Positions 1 to 9,056 of a stretch of DNA of 12,094 bases are shown here, in pieces. This DNA is from Monoraphidium neglectum (taxonomy: Eukaryota > Chlorophyta > Chlorophyceae > Sphaeropleales > Selenastraceae), in the NCBI RefSeq assembly GCF_000611645.1, contig NW_014012031.1, forward strand, positions 1 through 12,094, read 5' to 3'. Position 1 is the first letter of the stretch, and every line of letters starts with the position of its first letter. The notes under the pieces were generated by a model. It searched no databases. It had not been told where the DNA came from and saw only the letters and a list, made by a program, of their open reading frames with translations. Position numbers and translations under genes: made by a program.

Positions 1-448
1 GGGTGGGGGTGGTGGTGGATTGGGGGTGGTTTGGGGGTGGTGGATGGTGCTTCGCGGGTGGGGCGTGGGTGGTGGTCACCCCCCACGTTTGTTCGATAAT
101 GGTGGGTGCGTGGGTGATGGGTGGTGAGTGATGAGCACCATCATCGAGGGCATGGGCAGTGGCCAGGTTGTGCGTAGCTGGACCGAGCCCGCAGCGCCTG
201 CCGCGGCTTGATGCTACCCCAACAGCGCCTTCCCAGCTGGCCCAACTGTGCCCGCCGCCCCTGCTTTGCTGGCAGTCGCTCGCACCGCTCTGCGCGCTTT
301 GGTGTGGCCGGCGGCGGGCCCGGCCCCATGCAGGCTCGCCTCTGGCGCCTCCTGCGTGAGGCTCGACAACCGATGCTTGCTGCGGCTTCCACTGATGCCG
401 TTCCGAACTGTTTCATGTCCCCCAACATCCTTGCTCAACTCTGTTCAG
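1..448 (+). other. Intronic sequence upstream of the first visible Argonaute exon
   Basis: I find no PIWI-like peptide in any plus frame here, and the first recognisable exon starts after TTCAG at 447-448. The first 80 bases are almost pure G and T, with repeated GGTGG and GGGGG blocks. The stretch is best read as the 3' part of an intron whose donor, and the exon carrying the first catalytic aspartate, lie off the left edge. An exon with no conserved motif cannot be excluded. Confidence 0.6.
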
Positions 449-2551
449 GGCCGCCTGCCAGTACCGCACCGTTGCCATGGAGCAGCCGCCCGGCATGGAG
501 ATCGTGGCCGGCATGGGGGAGGCGCTTGAGGAGCTGCTGCGCAAGAGGAGGTGCGCCCCCTTGCTGCTCTTCATGTCCCGGCCTCCGGGCCGCTCGAGCG
601 CTGTCGCAGGGGGGCACGCCTGCAGGGCGGCTGGTGCCGTGGAGCCTCGCGGCGCGGGGCAATTAGGGGGGCCCTGCGGGAGCTTTGCTGGGTAGCCTGT
701 ACAGCCTTGATTGCACACATTGCAGCCTTCATTGCACACATCAATGCGTGCACGGCCTGCGGCATCGATCAGGAGGCGGCAGGGTACCCTCCCCTGGCCC
801 GCCAACACCAGCCACCCACGCCAGCCCGCCGTCTGTCCCTGCAACCAACCCACCAGGGAAGCCACGGGGAAGCTGCCCGACGCGCTGCTGGTGTACCGCG
901 ACGGCGTCAGCGACAGCCAGCTGGGAACAGTGGTTGATAGGGAGGTCGGGCCCATGAGGCGGGTGAGGCGGTGGTGGTTGGTTGGTTGGCCTCACATGGT
1001 ATTCTTGGCGTATCACCTTGCGCTGTATGCCAAGACAACCTGCTGCTGCAAATGCATGGTGGGGATTTACACAGAAAGGGCGCCACACTTGATTGTGACA
1101 ACGCACCTGACCAGCAAACATGGAGGACCGGCATTCAAGTACATATTTCCAACTGTTGCCGCCGGCCGTCCCACAATTCAGGCGTGTGCCGCCGTCGGTG
1201 GGCCGTCTTACGCGCCGCCGCTCACGCTGCTGGTGGTGTCGAAGAGCCACGGGCTCCGCATGATGGCGGTCACGGGCGAGGCAGGGGCGGGCGGCGAAAG
1301 GCTGCCAGAGGTCGACAACCCCCTGCCGGGCTCTGTGCTCGACCACACAGTCACAAGGTGGGTGTACGCGCGCGCCCCGCACGTATTCGTGTGTGTGTGT
1401 GTGTGTGTGTGGAGGGGGAGGGGTGCGGCCAAATTGCAGGGGCTGGGCTCTTGGACACGCACAAGCCCCAGGCTTCAGGCGGGCACCACCAGGCTTACTG
1501 TACTGCGTGCGCTTGCTGGAAACATCCTTGTTCTTGCTGCCGGGATGCACAGTCAACAACGAACTCCCCACAAGGAGCTCCTCCCGCCTCAGACTAGGCA
1601 CCCGCCCACCACCTGACCAGCCCCACCCACTCGCCCTCGCACCCTGGCCCAACCGCCCCCAAGGCCCCTGGCGTATGAGTTCTACCTGGCATCCCACGCC
1701 GCCATTCAGGGAACGTCACGCCCCAGCAAGTGCGCGCACCAGTCTCTCAGCCCAGCGCACGCCTCTTTTCGCTCTGCTGCCCGCCGTCGCTTGGCCCCTG
1801 CTGGCGCCCCCGCTTCCGCTGTGCAGGCCTGGTGTCCTGGATGGTTGTCTGATTGGCGGAGTCGGTGTGGCATTTGCCGAACTCGCTTTTGAGCGCTGCA
1901 GTCCTGAGTCTTCCGGCCCCTTACATGCTTCACTCGTGTCCTGATGACCGTCCACTGTCAACTGCCGACGATCAACCGCCAACCACCGTGCAACCGCCAC
2001 CTGTCATGACTCATGCAGGTACCAGGTCCTGGTGGATGACCGGGGCCTGGGCCCTGATGCGCTGCAGCTCGTCACCCACTGGCTCTGCTGCACGCATGGC
2101 GCGTGCTCACGGTGCGACACCGCGCTGCCTGCACCCCTGTCAAGCGCCGCCCCATGCGCGCCGTGTCCGGAGCCCCTCCCCGCGGCGGCCGCCGCAGTTG
2201 CGACCGGGCGCCTAGACTCCCGCCGCCCTGCCCAGCTGCATTTCGCCCTGTTTGAGGCCGCCGTTGTCCTGGGATCATGACACGTTGGCTACGCAGCCCG
2301 GCCTCAGTCTGTGCCCGCACCTTTAATCCCCCCAAATATCTCCCAGATCTGTTCGCCAGCCGGTGCCTGCTCGGTACGCAGACCAGGCGGCAGCCGCGGC
2401 GGCGCTGCTGGCCAAGCGCGGCGCGTGGCCGCAGCGGCAGCAGGCTGGCGGTGGCGGCGGCGGCGGGAGCGGAGCGGGGGCGGACCAGGGGCCGCAGTAC
2501 CGAATGATCCCCCTGGCTGACACGCTGGCAGGATCCCACTGGTACCTGTGA
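449..2551 (+). CDS. Argonaute protein, PIWI domain, 3' part of gene (start off left edge)
   Basis: Argonautes bind small RNAs and silence or cut matching transcripts. Visible exons are 449-550, 857-962, 1182-1357, 1664-1729, 2019-2111 and 2347-2551 (stop TGA). All junctions are GT/AG and in phase, giving 248 residues. Residues below are numbered from the first complete codon at 450. Family motifs appear in order: MEIVAGM (16-22), LVYRDGVSDSQL (45-56), RRACA (68-72), PLTLLVVSK (82-90), NPLPGSVLD (115-123), FYLASHAAIQGTSRPS (134-149), YQVLVDD (151-157), LQLVTHWLC (165-173) and PVPARYAD (186-193). Catalytic candidates are E17 (glutamate finger), D49 (YRDG) and D193. The 32-residue E17-D49 spacing equals that of human AGO2 (E637-D669). 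The last position is Asp, as in plant AGO2, rather than the commoner His. The first catalytic Asp, MID and PAZ lie outside the window. The tail is a Gly/Ser/Ala linker followed by LADTLAGSHWYL, a normal-looking Argonaute C-terminus. Family certain; slicer activity inferred. Confidence 0.94.
1389..1410 (+). repeat. (GT)11 microsatellite in Argonaute intron
   Basis: Eleven perfect GT units lie inside the intron 1358-1663. They begin about 31 nt after the GTGGGT donor, and a G-rich tract follows immediately. This would be a UG repeat in the pre-mRNA. Confidence 0.95.
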
Positions 2552-3217
2552 TGTGGGTGGTTTGAACAATAACAATGAGAGAAAATGAATGATTGGAAGA
2601 AGCACAACAAAAGAGCGAAGCAACTGGACCCTGTGGTTTGGTTGGGGTCCACATTTCCTGCAATACTTCGTTGCCGGCGCACAGGTTGAGAGATGAGCGT
2701 TTGGGCGGCTGCTTGCGGACTGGTGCGATGCAAGGGCACGATTGCAATGTTGGCGCAGCGGGCAGGACGAGGGCGTGCCTCGACTCTGAAAGCCGTGTTG
2801 CACTCGAGCGCAGGCCGACCTGGCGCACCTGCTGATTGTACTTCCAGTTGTATCTTTGTTGACTGTACATCAGGCGTCGTGAATGTAACTCAAGGTGCAG
2901 GATTTCAGCCACCGGCGACGAGGGGAGTCGCCCACTGTGCTGGTGCTGAGGTGCGAAAACAACCGCCACTTTGCTCATTTGCGGAGGCAATTTAGACCCT
3001 GCCAGTGGCCCGGCGAGACTGCTGAGAGGAGGGCGCGTGGAATGTGATAGTGGAGCGGCCTGTGTACAGATTTGCACAAACACATGAGATACCGGTACAG
3101 TTCGTGCTATCGCAGATCGCTGTGAAGTCCTCGCTGCTGCGAGCACTGCCCGCCATATCGCCAACTAGTAAACGATAGTCTTGCATTATAGCGTGGTCTG
3201 ACTATCAGTCGCAAGTC
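2552..3217. other. 3' UTR of Argonaute gene and promoter region of the dioxygenase gene
   Basis: This 666-base stretch is less GC-rich than its surroundings and begins with an A-rich run just after the Argonaute stop. No frame shows coding character. The left half is probably 3' UTR (see TGTAA at 2884). The right half should hold the promoter and short 5' UTR of the downstream gene. The only TATA-like string is CATTATA at 3184-3190, just 28 nt before the ATG and too close to serve unless the leader is very short. Confidence 0.55.
2884..2888 (+). terminator. Candidate polyadenylation signal TGTAA of the Argonaute gene
   Basis: TGTAA is the usual near-upstream polyadenylation motif in green algae. 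This copy is 333 nt after the Argonaute stop codon and about 330 nt before the start of the next gene, so it fits a 3' UTR end near 2900. The motif is only five bases long, so the call rests on position. Confidence 0.45.
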
Positions 3218-6200
3218 ATGCAGCAGCTGGACAGAGGTGCATTGTCGGCACTCCTCGCTGGAGCGCTGCGTCCATCCGCCCTCGCGCTCGCTGCCCGAGC
3301 TTTGTGCGGCAGCCAGGCCCAGCCCCCGCCCCAGCACCGACATCGTCAACAGCAGCAGCAGCAGCATCTGCATCGTGCCTTCACGTCCCTCCCCGTGATC
3401 GACGTGGCGCCCCTGGTCAACCCCAGCCTGGTGAGGCGCCAAGACTGCCGCCCGACGCACCGCAGTAGGGCCAGCTGATTGTGTAAGGCAGCCAAATAAA
3501 ATTGTATGTGGGAGCAGTGGTCAGAAAATTGCAGATGCATTGGCCCACAGGCACGAGCGATATGTGAGCTGTCCTCACAAGCTCTCGTCATGGCACTGCG
3601 CCTGTGTTGCTGGCCCCACCCACACACTCCTCCGCGGCCCCTGCCCCCCCCCCCACACACACATACAAACACACCATCCACACACCCCCAGGGTGACGCT
3701 GCAAAGGCGCGCTGCGCGCGAGAGCTCCATGCGGCCTGCAGGGACGTCGGATTCTTTGTCATCAGGAACCACGGTGAGGCCCCGCGGCTTCCGGGCGGCT
3801 TCCAGGCGGCTTCCTGGCGCCGGGGCATCAGCGGTACCCTGCGCCGGCGGATGGGAGCGCCGCCGGCTGCCCCTGGCACACGCTTGCGCTAGTTCCCGGC
3901 GGGGCTGGTGGCGTGCAGGGTACCAAGCTGCAGCAACCCTTGCTGCTCTTGGGTGGCAGTCCGCTGCTGCCTCCCCATGCCCCACGCCCCCTTGGTGAAC
4001 GTTTTTTTCACCTGAGGCCGAGCCGTCTCACACGTGCACGCCTTGCTATGGCCCCGCATGTTCACAACGCCAAGGCATGCCCGCTGCTGTCTATGAGGGC
4101 GTTCTGCGGGAGGCGCGGCAGTGGTTCGGCCTGCCGGTGCGCCGCGCGGCGCTGCCGGGCAACGCGCGCGCCGCCTGGTGTCAACAGGCGACCCTGAGAC
4201 GGCCCCACACCGGCGCCCTCCCCCCGCCCACACCCCGCGGCCCGCCTGCGCGTCACCCGCGCGCGTGGAGCGCCGCTTGGCGTCGCGCCGCTGCATCTTC
4301 ACGTGCCGTTGGTTGTGCCTTCGGTCGTGCGCCTCCACCTAGCCTCAGCGCCACTGGTTCCCTGCCGCGCCGCCTCCCGCAACCCCTCACGCCCGGCCCC
4401 AGGATTCGTCCAAGCGTGCCATCCAGCTGCGGGGCGCAGCCACGAGCTACCGCGGCTACCAGCCTCTGGGTGCCAACGTGACGCGGCTGCCTGGCGGCGG
4501 GTTCACACGAGACTGGCACGAGGTCGGGCAGGGGGGGCCGGGACACCGTCAAAACGTTGAGCCGCACGCCCCCGCCCTCTTGCAACACCCTGCGTGCCCT
4601 TTGCATTCCCACAACGCCTGCGGCTGGCATGCACACAGCATCATGTTGATCCAAGCCCGTTGCGTCCCCATCCCCCATCCACAATGCCCGCCCTTTTGTG
4701 CTGTCAGGCCATCGATCTGTTCAAAGAGGAGGACCCCGCTGAGGTTCAGGTGGGCGGGGTCGGGGGACACCATGGGAGTCGCTGATGTCACAATGACATC
4801 ACATCCGCCCCCCCATCCGCCTGTTGGAGGCGCAGATGATGCACCCTCAGGACCACCCCAACGCCCCATTTTGGGGCGAGGTCGCGTCGGCCTCCCCAAC
4901 CGGCCTGCTCATCAGCACGGTCTGCTGGGATCCTTTGCATAGGAGAGTGCTCAAGGTATGCTTCACAAGCCACACGTTCCCCGTTCACTCCACCACCCTC
5001 GCCGCTCTCCCCCCTCCCACTCAGGCGCGGGGCCTGCCCCCGAGCCCCATCCATGGCCCCAACCTTTGGCCCTCCCAGTCGCCGGCTTTCGAGGCCGCCC
5101 TCAGATCATACATCAACGGCTGCCTAACCTTGGGCTCTGCGCTGCTCCGAGGCATCGCCCTCGGCCTCGGACTGCCAGAAAGCGCGTTCGGCGGTGGACT
5201 GGCGGCGCCGGAGCGGTCCTACTGGGTGGCCAGGGTGATCCACTACCCGCCCCTGGTGCAGGGCAGCGCGCAGCCAGGCGGCGGGCGGCTGCAGGAGGGT
5301 GCGGCAGCGGCGGCGGCGGGTGCGGGCGCTCGACTCTGTGTGTGTGTGTGTGTATGTGTGTGTGTGTGTGTATGTGTGTGCGCGCGTGCGCGTGCTCGTT
5401 CGTGCGTGCGTGTGTGTTTGGGGGGGCAAGGCAGGGCATGCAGCAGGACGGGCTTGCCTGAGCTGAGTGGGCTTCAGATTAATGTGATATGTATTGGTTG
5501 TGGGATAGTGGCGTCCGCATATGGCCGCCTGGGGCTGGTGGCATGCGCCAGCGAGCTCCTCATCCTCCTGGATTACGAGGCCTCTCCCTGACCATCGGGG
5601 CCCCTCGACACCGCGACTCCCGGCCAGGTGCTGACATCAGCCGCGACGTGCAGCTGAGCTGCGGCGAGCACACCGACTATGGGCTGTTGACCCTGGTCAA
5701 CCAGGAGGGCCACGTCAGCGCGCTGCAGGTGCGCTGGTGGGGGTGCACTAGAGTGGGTGTGGGCACGTACATACGAGTGTCTATGTGGGGTGAGAACAAT
5801 ACATTCGCGAGGAAGGGAGGGTGTGCGAAGGCTGTCAGGGTGTATGTGGTGCGTGTGACATGAACCAAATCGCGCACATGGCGCCGACATGTCAAGAGAG
5901 GCGGCTCAGACTTCCCGCCTGGGTTGAGGACGGGGAAGCACGCACGCGCGACCTGGCCCAAACCAGCCAGCCGGCTGCTGCGACAGTTGCTCTAGCAGGC
6001 CGCGGCGCCCCTCGCTCTGAGCCGGGCCAAAAATCTCTGTCGTTGTCATTGTCTGTGCGTGACTCATGTCATGACTTTGTCACGACTTGCGCACCCCGCC
6101 TTGCTGTTGTGCCCATCCCTCTCAGGTGAAGAACGCGGCTGGCGAGTGGGTGGACGCCGCACCCATCCCCGGGACCTTTGTCTGCAACATCGGTGAGGAC

Positions 6201-6755
6201 CCAGACCACCAACCACCCAACGAACCCAGCGAGTCACCCCGTGGCACTGCAAAGCCGGTGGGCTACAGGCCCCGGGTCGCCTCGCCGCGCGGTTGTCAGC
6301 AATGCCGGGCTTGGCGATGGCACATGCAGGCCCCTACTCCCCGGCCTGCACTCCCAACGCGCCGCAGCCGCCACTCGCGCGACGTCCGCCCCTGGTTTTC
6401 CTCTACACCGGCCCTCCCATTTGCAGACACACATACTGCAATCCCGCCAACTGCATGCCAACACATGCCCCCGCCCCCGCCCCCGGCCCCAGGCGACATG
6501 TTCCAGACGCTCACCAATGGCCTCTACACCCCCACCCTGCACCGCGTCCTCAACACCGACCCCGCGCGCTCGCGCGTCTCGATACCGTTCTTCTACGAGC
6601 CGGCCTTCGAGGCCACCATAGCGCCGCTGCCCCAGCTCGTGGCCGCCGCAGCGAGCGGTGCAGCGGCCGGCGGCGCAGGGCCGGCCGCCCGGTTCCCGTC
6701 GGTGCGCTACGGCAGCCACCTCGAGTCCAAGGTGCTGTCAAACTTTGAGCTGTAA
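3218..6755 (+). CDS. 2-oxoglutarate/Fe(II)-dependent dioxygenase, DIN11/At3g50210-like, nine exons, complete
   Basis: Enzymes of this superfamily use O2 and 2-oxoglutarate to oxidise small molecules; the substrate of this clade is not known to me. Exons are 3218-3430, 3692-3773, 4075-4136, 4403-4522, 4708-4749, 5025-5298, 5628-5728, 6126-6192 and 6493-6755. All have GT/AG borders and compatible phases, giving 407 residues. Residues 1-57 are Ala/Leu/Arg-rich with a six-Gln run (44-49), like an organelle presequence. The DIOX_N domain starts at LPVIDVAPLV (58-67), followed by VGFFVIRNHG, YRGYQPLGANVT (135-146), DWHEAIDLF and HGPNLWP (183-189). The double-stranded beta-helix core carries the iron ligands H279 and D281 (GEHTDYGLLT) and H337 (TLHRVLN). 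The 2-oxoglutarate-binding pair is R348-x-S350. Length and motifs fit the plant family, apart from the presequence and an Ala/Gly-rich insert near residues 370-385. The stop lies inside a TGTAA string (6751-6755). Confidence 0.95.
3644..3690 (+). repeat. C-tract followed by CA-rich tract at the end of dioxygenase intron 1
   Basis: Eleven consecutive C residues are followed by imperfect CA repeats that run into the acceptor at 3690-3691. This forms the pyrimidine-rich stretch before the exon beginning GGTGACGCT. Confidence 0.85.
4783..4801. repeat. Perfect 8-bp inverted repeat with 3-base spacer in dioxygenase intron 5
   Basis: TGATGTCA, then CAA, then TGACATCA: the arms are exact reverse complements. 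Each arm resembles a CRE/ATF-type bZIP site (TGACGTCA) with one change. It lies 34 nt into the intron 4750-5024. It could be a bound site, an RNA hairpin or chance. Confidence 0.8.
5337..5418 (+). repeat. (TG)n/(CG)n microsatellite in dioxygenase intron 6
   Basis: About 44 bases of TG repeat with two TATG interruptions pass into alternating CG/TG, then a G-run after 5418. The tract begins about 38 nt after the donor GTGCGG of the intron 5299-5627. Alternating purine-pyrimidine DNA of this length can adopt Z-form, and microsatellites are prone to length change. Confidence 0.95.
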
Positions 6756-7278
6756 TGGTGGCGTTTGAAGCGGTGGATATTAGTGACCCCCCAGACAATC
6801 AGGCGCTGAGTCGGCTGGGGTTGGGGCCACGGCCAGGATCAACAAGGTCGTGAGAACATGCTGACAGTGCTTGCAGTTGGGGGTTGAGAGAAAAGGAAAC
6901 AGGAATGAAAACAAAAAAAGCATGAAAGCATTGCAGGCCCAGAGGATGCCAGGAGGAGTGCTTGGACCCCAGCAAAGTTTGTACCTCAGCCCTTGAGCGG
7001 CTGGCTTATGTTTGGATTGACAGGGAGCCGTTGCCGAGGCACAATGTATTGCCGTGCGTCGGAAAGCCTGGGCCGCATTGCAGTCATCTGGGGGCTCAGC
7101 TGGTGGGCCGTCACGCCGACGCGGCAGCCGCGTGAGGCTCAAAACGACGACGCCAAACGGCGCGACGCGGGTGCTGACAGCGGGCGCAGGCCGGCCCAAT
7201 GACTGCGGTCCTTGCCCAAACTTATCTTGGCTTGATTCCTGCCACGCACACCCAAATGCACGCGCCCGCGCTGCGAGA
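6756..7278. other. Intergenic region between two converging genes (both 3' UTRs)
   Basis: The 523 bases separate the stop of the plus-strand dioxygenase from the stop of the minus-strand Gln/Ala-rich gene, so both 3' UTRs must lie here. I see no TGTAA on either strand apart from the plus-strand one overlapping the dioxygenase stop. An A-tract lies near 6912. An arginine-rich open frame crossing the region on the minus strand has no coding character and appears to come from the CCG repeat at its start. Confidence 0.65.
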
Positions 7279-7288
7279 CTACCGCGCG

Positions 7289-7320
<32 letters not shown>

Positions 7321-8532
7321 ATCGACCGTCAGCTCCCGCAGCCCGGCCTGCACGCACGGCATCGACGGCACCCAGGGCGCGCACGCAAGCATGTACGCCG
7401 AAAACTGCTCCGGCCTCGCGATGCTGCAGAAGATGACCAGCCACGTGATGAGAAAGTTCCAGATACCCTCCTGCAGGTTCGAGTCCAGCGCCGCAACGTG
7501 CTGCGCCCGCCGCGCCGGGTCTGATGCGCCGCCCGCGGCCGCGGCCGCCGCGGCGGCCTCGGCCATCAGGCGCGAGCGGTCTGCGTGGATGCGCGCGATC
7601 CGCTCGCCCCAGGCATCCACGGCGGCGAGGGCGACCGCCAGCTGTTGTGGGTTTTGAGGGGCGGGGCAATGTTTGAGTGGTGGGGGCAATGTTTGGATGG
7701 TAAATAGCACCACACACGCAGTCCCTGCATGGAGGCCCATCCATTGGACGACATAACGGATAGTGCACCCAGGCGCGTGCAGCACGCGCAGCCTCGGGCA
7801 CGCGCCCCCCACAAGGCCGCGGCTGGCGCGCTCGCCGCAAGCCTCGTCTGCGCTGCACGTTCCGATGCGCGATGCCTCAGGCCGCAGCGGGCCCAACGCC
7901 CCAGCCCTGGGCACCTCACCTGATAGGGATCGAACGCGAGCCGCCTCGCCGCCGCCTTCCAATGCGCGTCGCTCGGCGGCGGCGCCGTCGCCGCCGTGCT
8001 GGGGCCGGAGAGGGGCGTGGCGAACAGGCGGGGCAGCGCGCCGCCGTCCCGCAGCGACAACAGGACGAGGTGAGCGGCGAACTCGGAACGCAGCGCGCCC
8101 AGCCGCCCCACGGCCGCCGACGCCGCCGCCGCTGCCCAGGCCCCTCGCTCCGCGAGGCTGCGGGGGCGGCACGGTGGGGTGGGGAGGCATGGATTCGCAA
8201 AAGGGGGAGGAGAGGGGCGCTGTCGGGTCCGTCCCTGGGTGCAAGCTCGAGGGGTGGTGGGTGCCTTGATATTCAGGCGGCCGTTCATGGCTTGTAAATA
8301 TTCCAGCAGCAGTGCCCACACCCCTGCATGCAGCACGATTCGGGGCCCGTGCGCGCGTCCGTGCCAGCGCCGTCGCTCACGGCAGCAGGCTAGGGCTTTC
8401 TTGCAGGAGAGTCCGCAGCTTCGCAATGAGCCCTTCGTGTGACAGGTCAGCTGACGCGGCCGCCCGCACCGCCGCGGCAGGCGACCAGCCCAGCAGCGGC
8501 TGCCGCAGGCCGGGCGGCTCCCTCTGCTGTTG

Positions 8533-8563
<31 letters not shown>

Positions 8564-8934
8564 GGCTGCTGCGGCTGCTGCTGCTGCTGCTGCTGCTGCT
8601 GCGGCTGTTGCTGCTGTTGCTGCTGCTGCTCCTCCTCCCGCTGCTGCTGCTGCTGCCTCCCGTCTTGCTGCTGGTGGGGTTGCTCCCTGCTGGGCACCGC
8701 TGTGCCGTTGCCGGCGCTGCTTCGCGCTTCAGCCGCATGCATGAGACGCCCGCCCAGACCTTGACACACCAAGGTTGAGGGCTCTGCGCTGGCCTGCGCC
8801 CCAAGCAGACCCAACAGCTCCACCACGGCCGCATGATGCGCATGCGCGAGGCGCTCGGCGGCCTCTTGTGCAGTCTGCGCACCCGCCTGGAGGGAGCAGC
8901 GCTGCACCTCACTCTCCAACTCGTCTAAAGACAT
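7279..8934 (-). CDS. Gln/Ala-rich protein of unknown function, three exons, complete model
   Basis: I do not recognise a family. Exons on the minus strand are 8934-8381, 8157-7920 and 7641-7279. Donors are GTGAGC and GTGAGG, acceptors CCGCAG and CAACAG, and phases are compatible (2, then 0). The product is 384 residues. The start MSLDELESE was chosen because a TATAAAA box lies 123 nt upstream; the frame stays open further upstream, so a longer N-terminus is possible. Residues 1-45 look helical. Residues 88-137 are poly-Gln broken by Pro and Glu. Residues 165-230 are Leu/Ala-rich and probably helical. After an Ala run (293-300) comes the most structured-looking part (313-371), with a hydrophobic stretch IWNFLITWLVIF and then RPEQFSAYMLACAPWVPSM. 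Twelve Ala and one Arg precede the stop. The hydrophobic stretch could be a membrane segment or a buried helix. The poly-Gln suggests a regulatory or scaffold protein, but that is inference. Confidence 0.72.
7289..7320. repeat. GCC trinucleotide repeat encoding the C-terminal poly-Ala
   Basis: About ten uninterrupted GCC/GGC units encode most of the alanine run that ends the Gln/Ala-rich protein, eight bases from its stop codon. The repeat also creates spurious poly-Arg and poly-Ala open frames on both strands. Confidence 0.9.
8524..8658. repeat. CAG/CTG trinucleotide tract encoding poly-Gln
   Basis: Read on the minus strand this is CAG with scattered CAA and CCG codons, giving Gln runs of 8, 9, 2 and 13 separated by single Pro residues, plus an EEE break. 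Read on the plus strand it makes poly-Leu, poly-Cys and poly-Ala frames that are not genes. Confidence 0.95.
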
Positions 8935-9056
8935 TCCTGACTGCCGTCCTTGCAATGGCCCCGCCGCGGATTGCCCAAAGCAGGGTTCGGCTGCAACAAA
9001 GCTGGCGACGTCGGGATGGACGAGTGCCGGCACTTGGTAAAGGTTGAAGTTTGTAA

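Noticed and set aside
711..1616. Long plus-strand open frame of about 300 codons
   Set aside because: It runs through two clear Argonaute exons and the introns between them, including the (GT)n repeat. Only the parts matching PIWI motifs are real.
741..1697. Long minus-strand open frame of about 318 codons
   Set aside because: It is the antisense shadow of the Argonaute exons and introns, with no family resemblance.
2304..3164. Minus-strand open frame of 286 codons across the Argonaute 3' end and intergenic region
   Set aside because: It overlaps the confirmed last Argonaute exon in antisense and has no recognisable motifs; its length reflects high GC content.
449..6755. Functional pairing of Argonaute and dioxygenase as a defence system
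   Set aside because: They are separate spliced eukaryotic genes with their own flanking regions. Adjacency alone in a nuclear genome gives no support for a joint function.
6780..7322. Minus-strand Arg-rich frame with a hydrophobic stretch
   Set aside because: It starts in the GCC repeat and covers the 3' UTRs of both converging genes, with no coding-type codon pattern.
8312..8764. Plus-strand poly-Leu, poly-Cys and poly-Ala frames
   Set aside because: They are reading-frame artefacts of the CTG repeat, which encodes poly-Gln on the minus strand.
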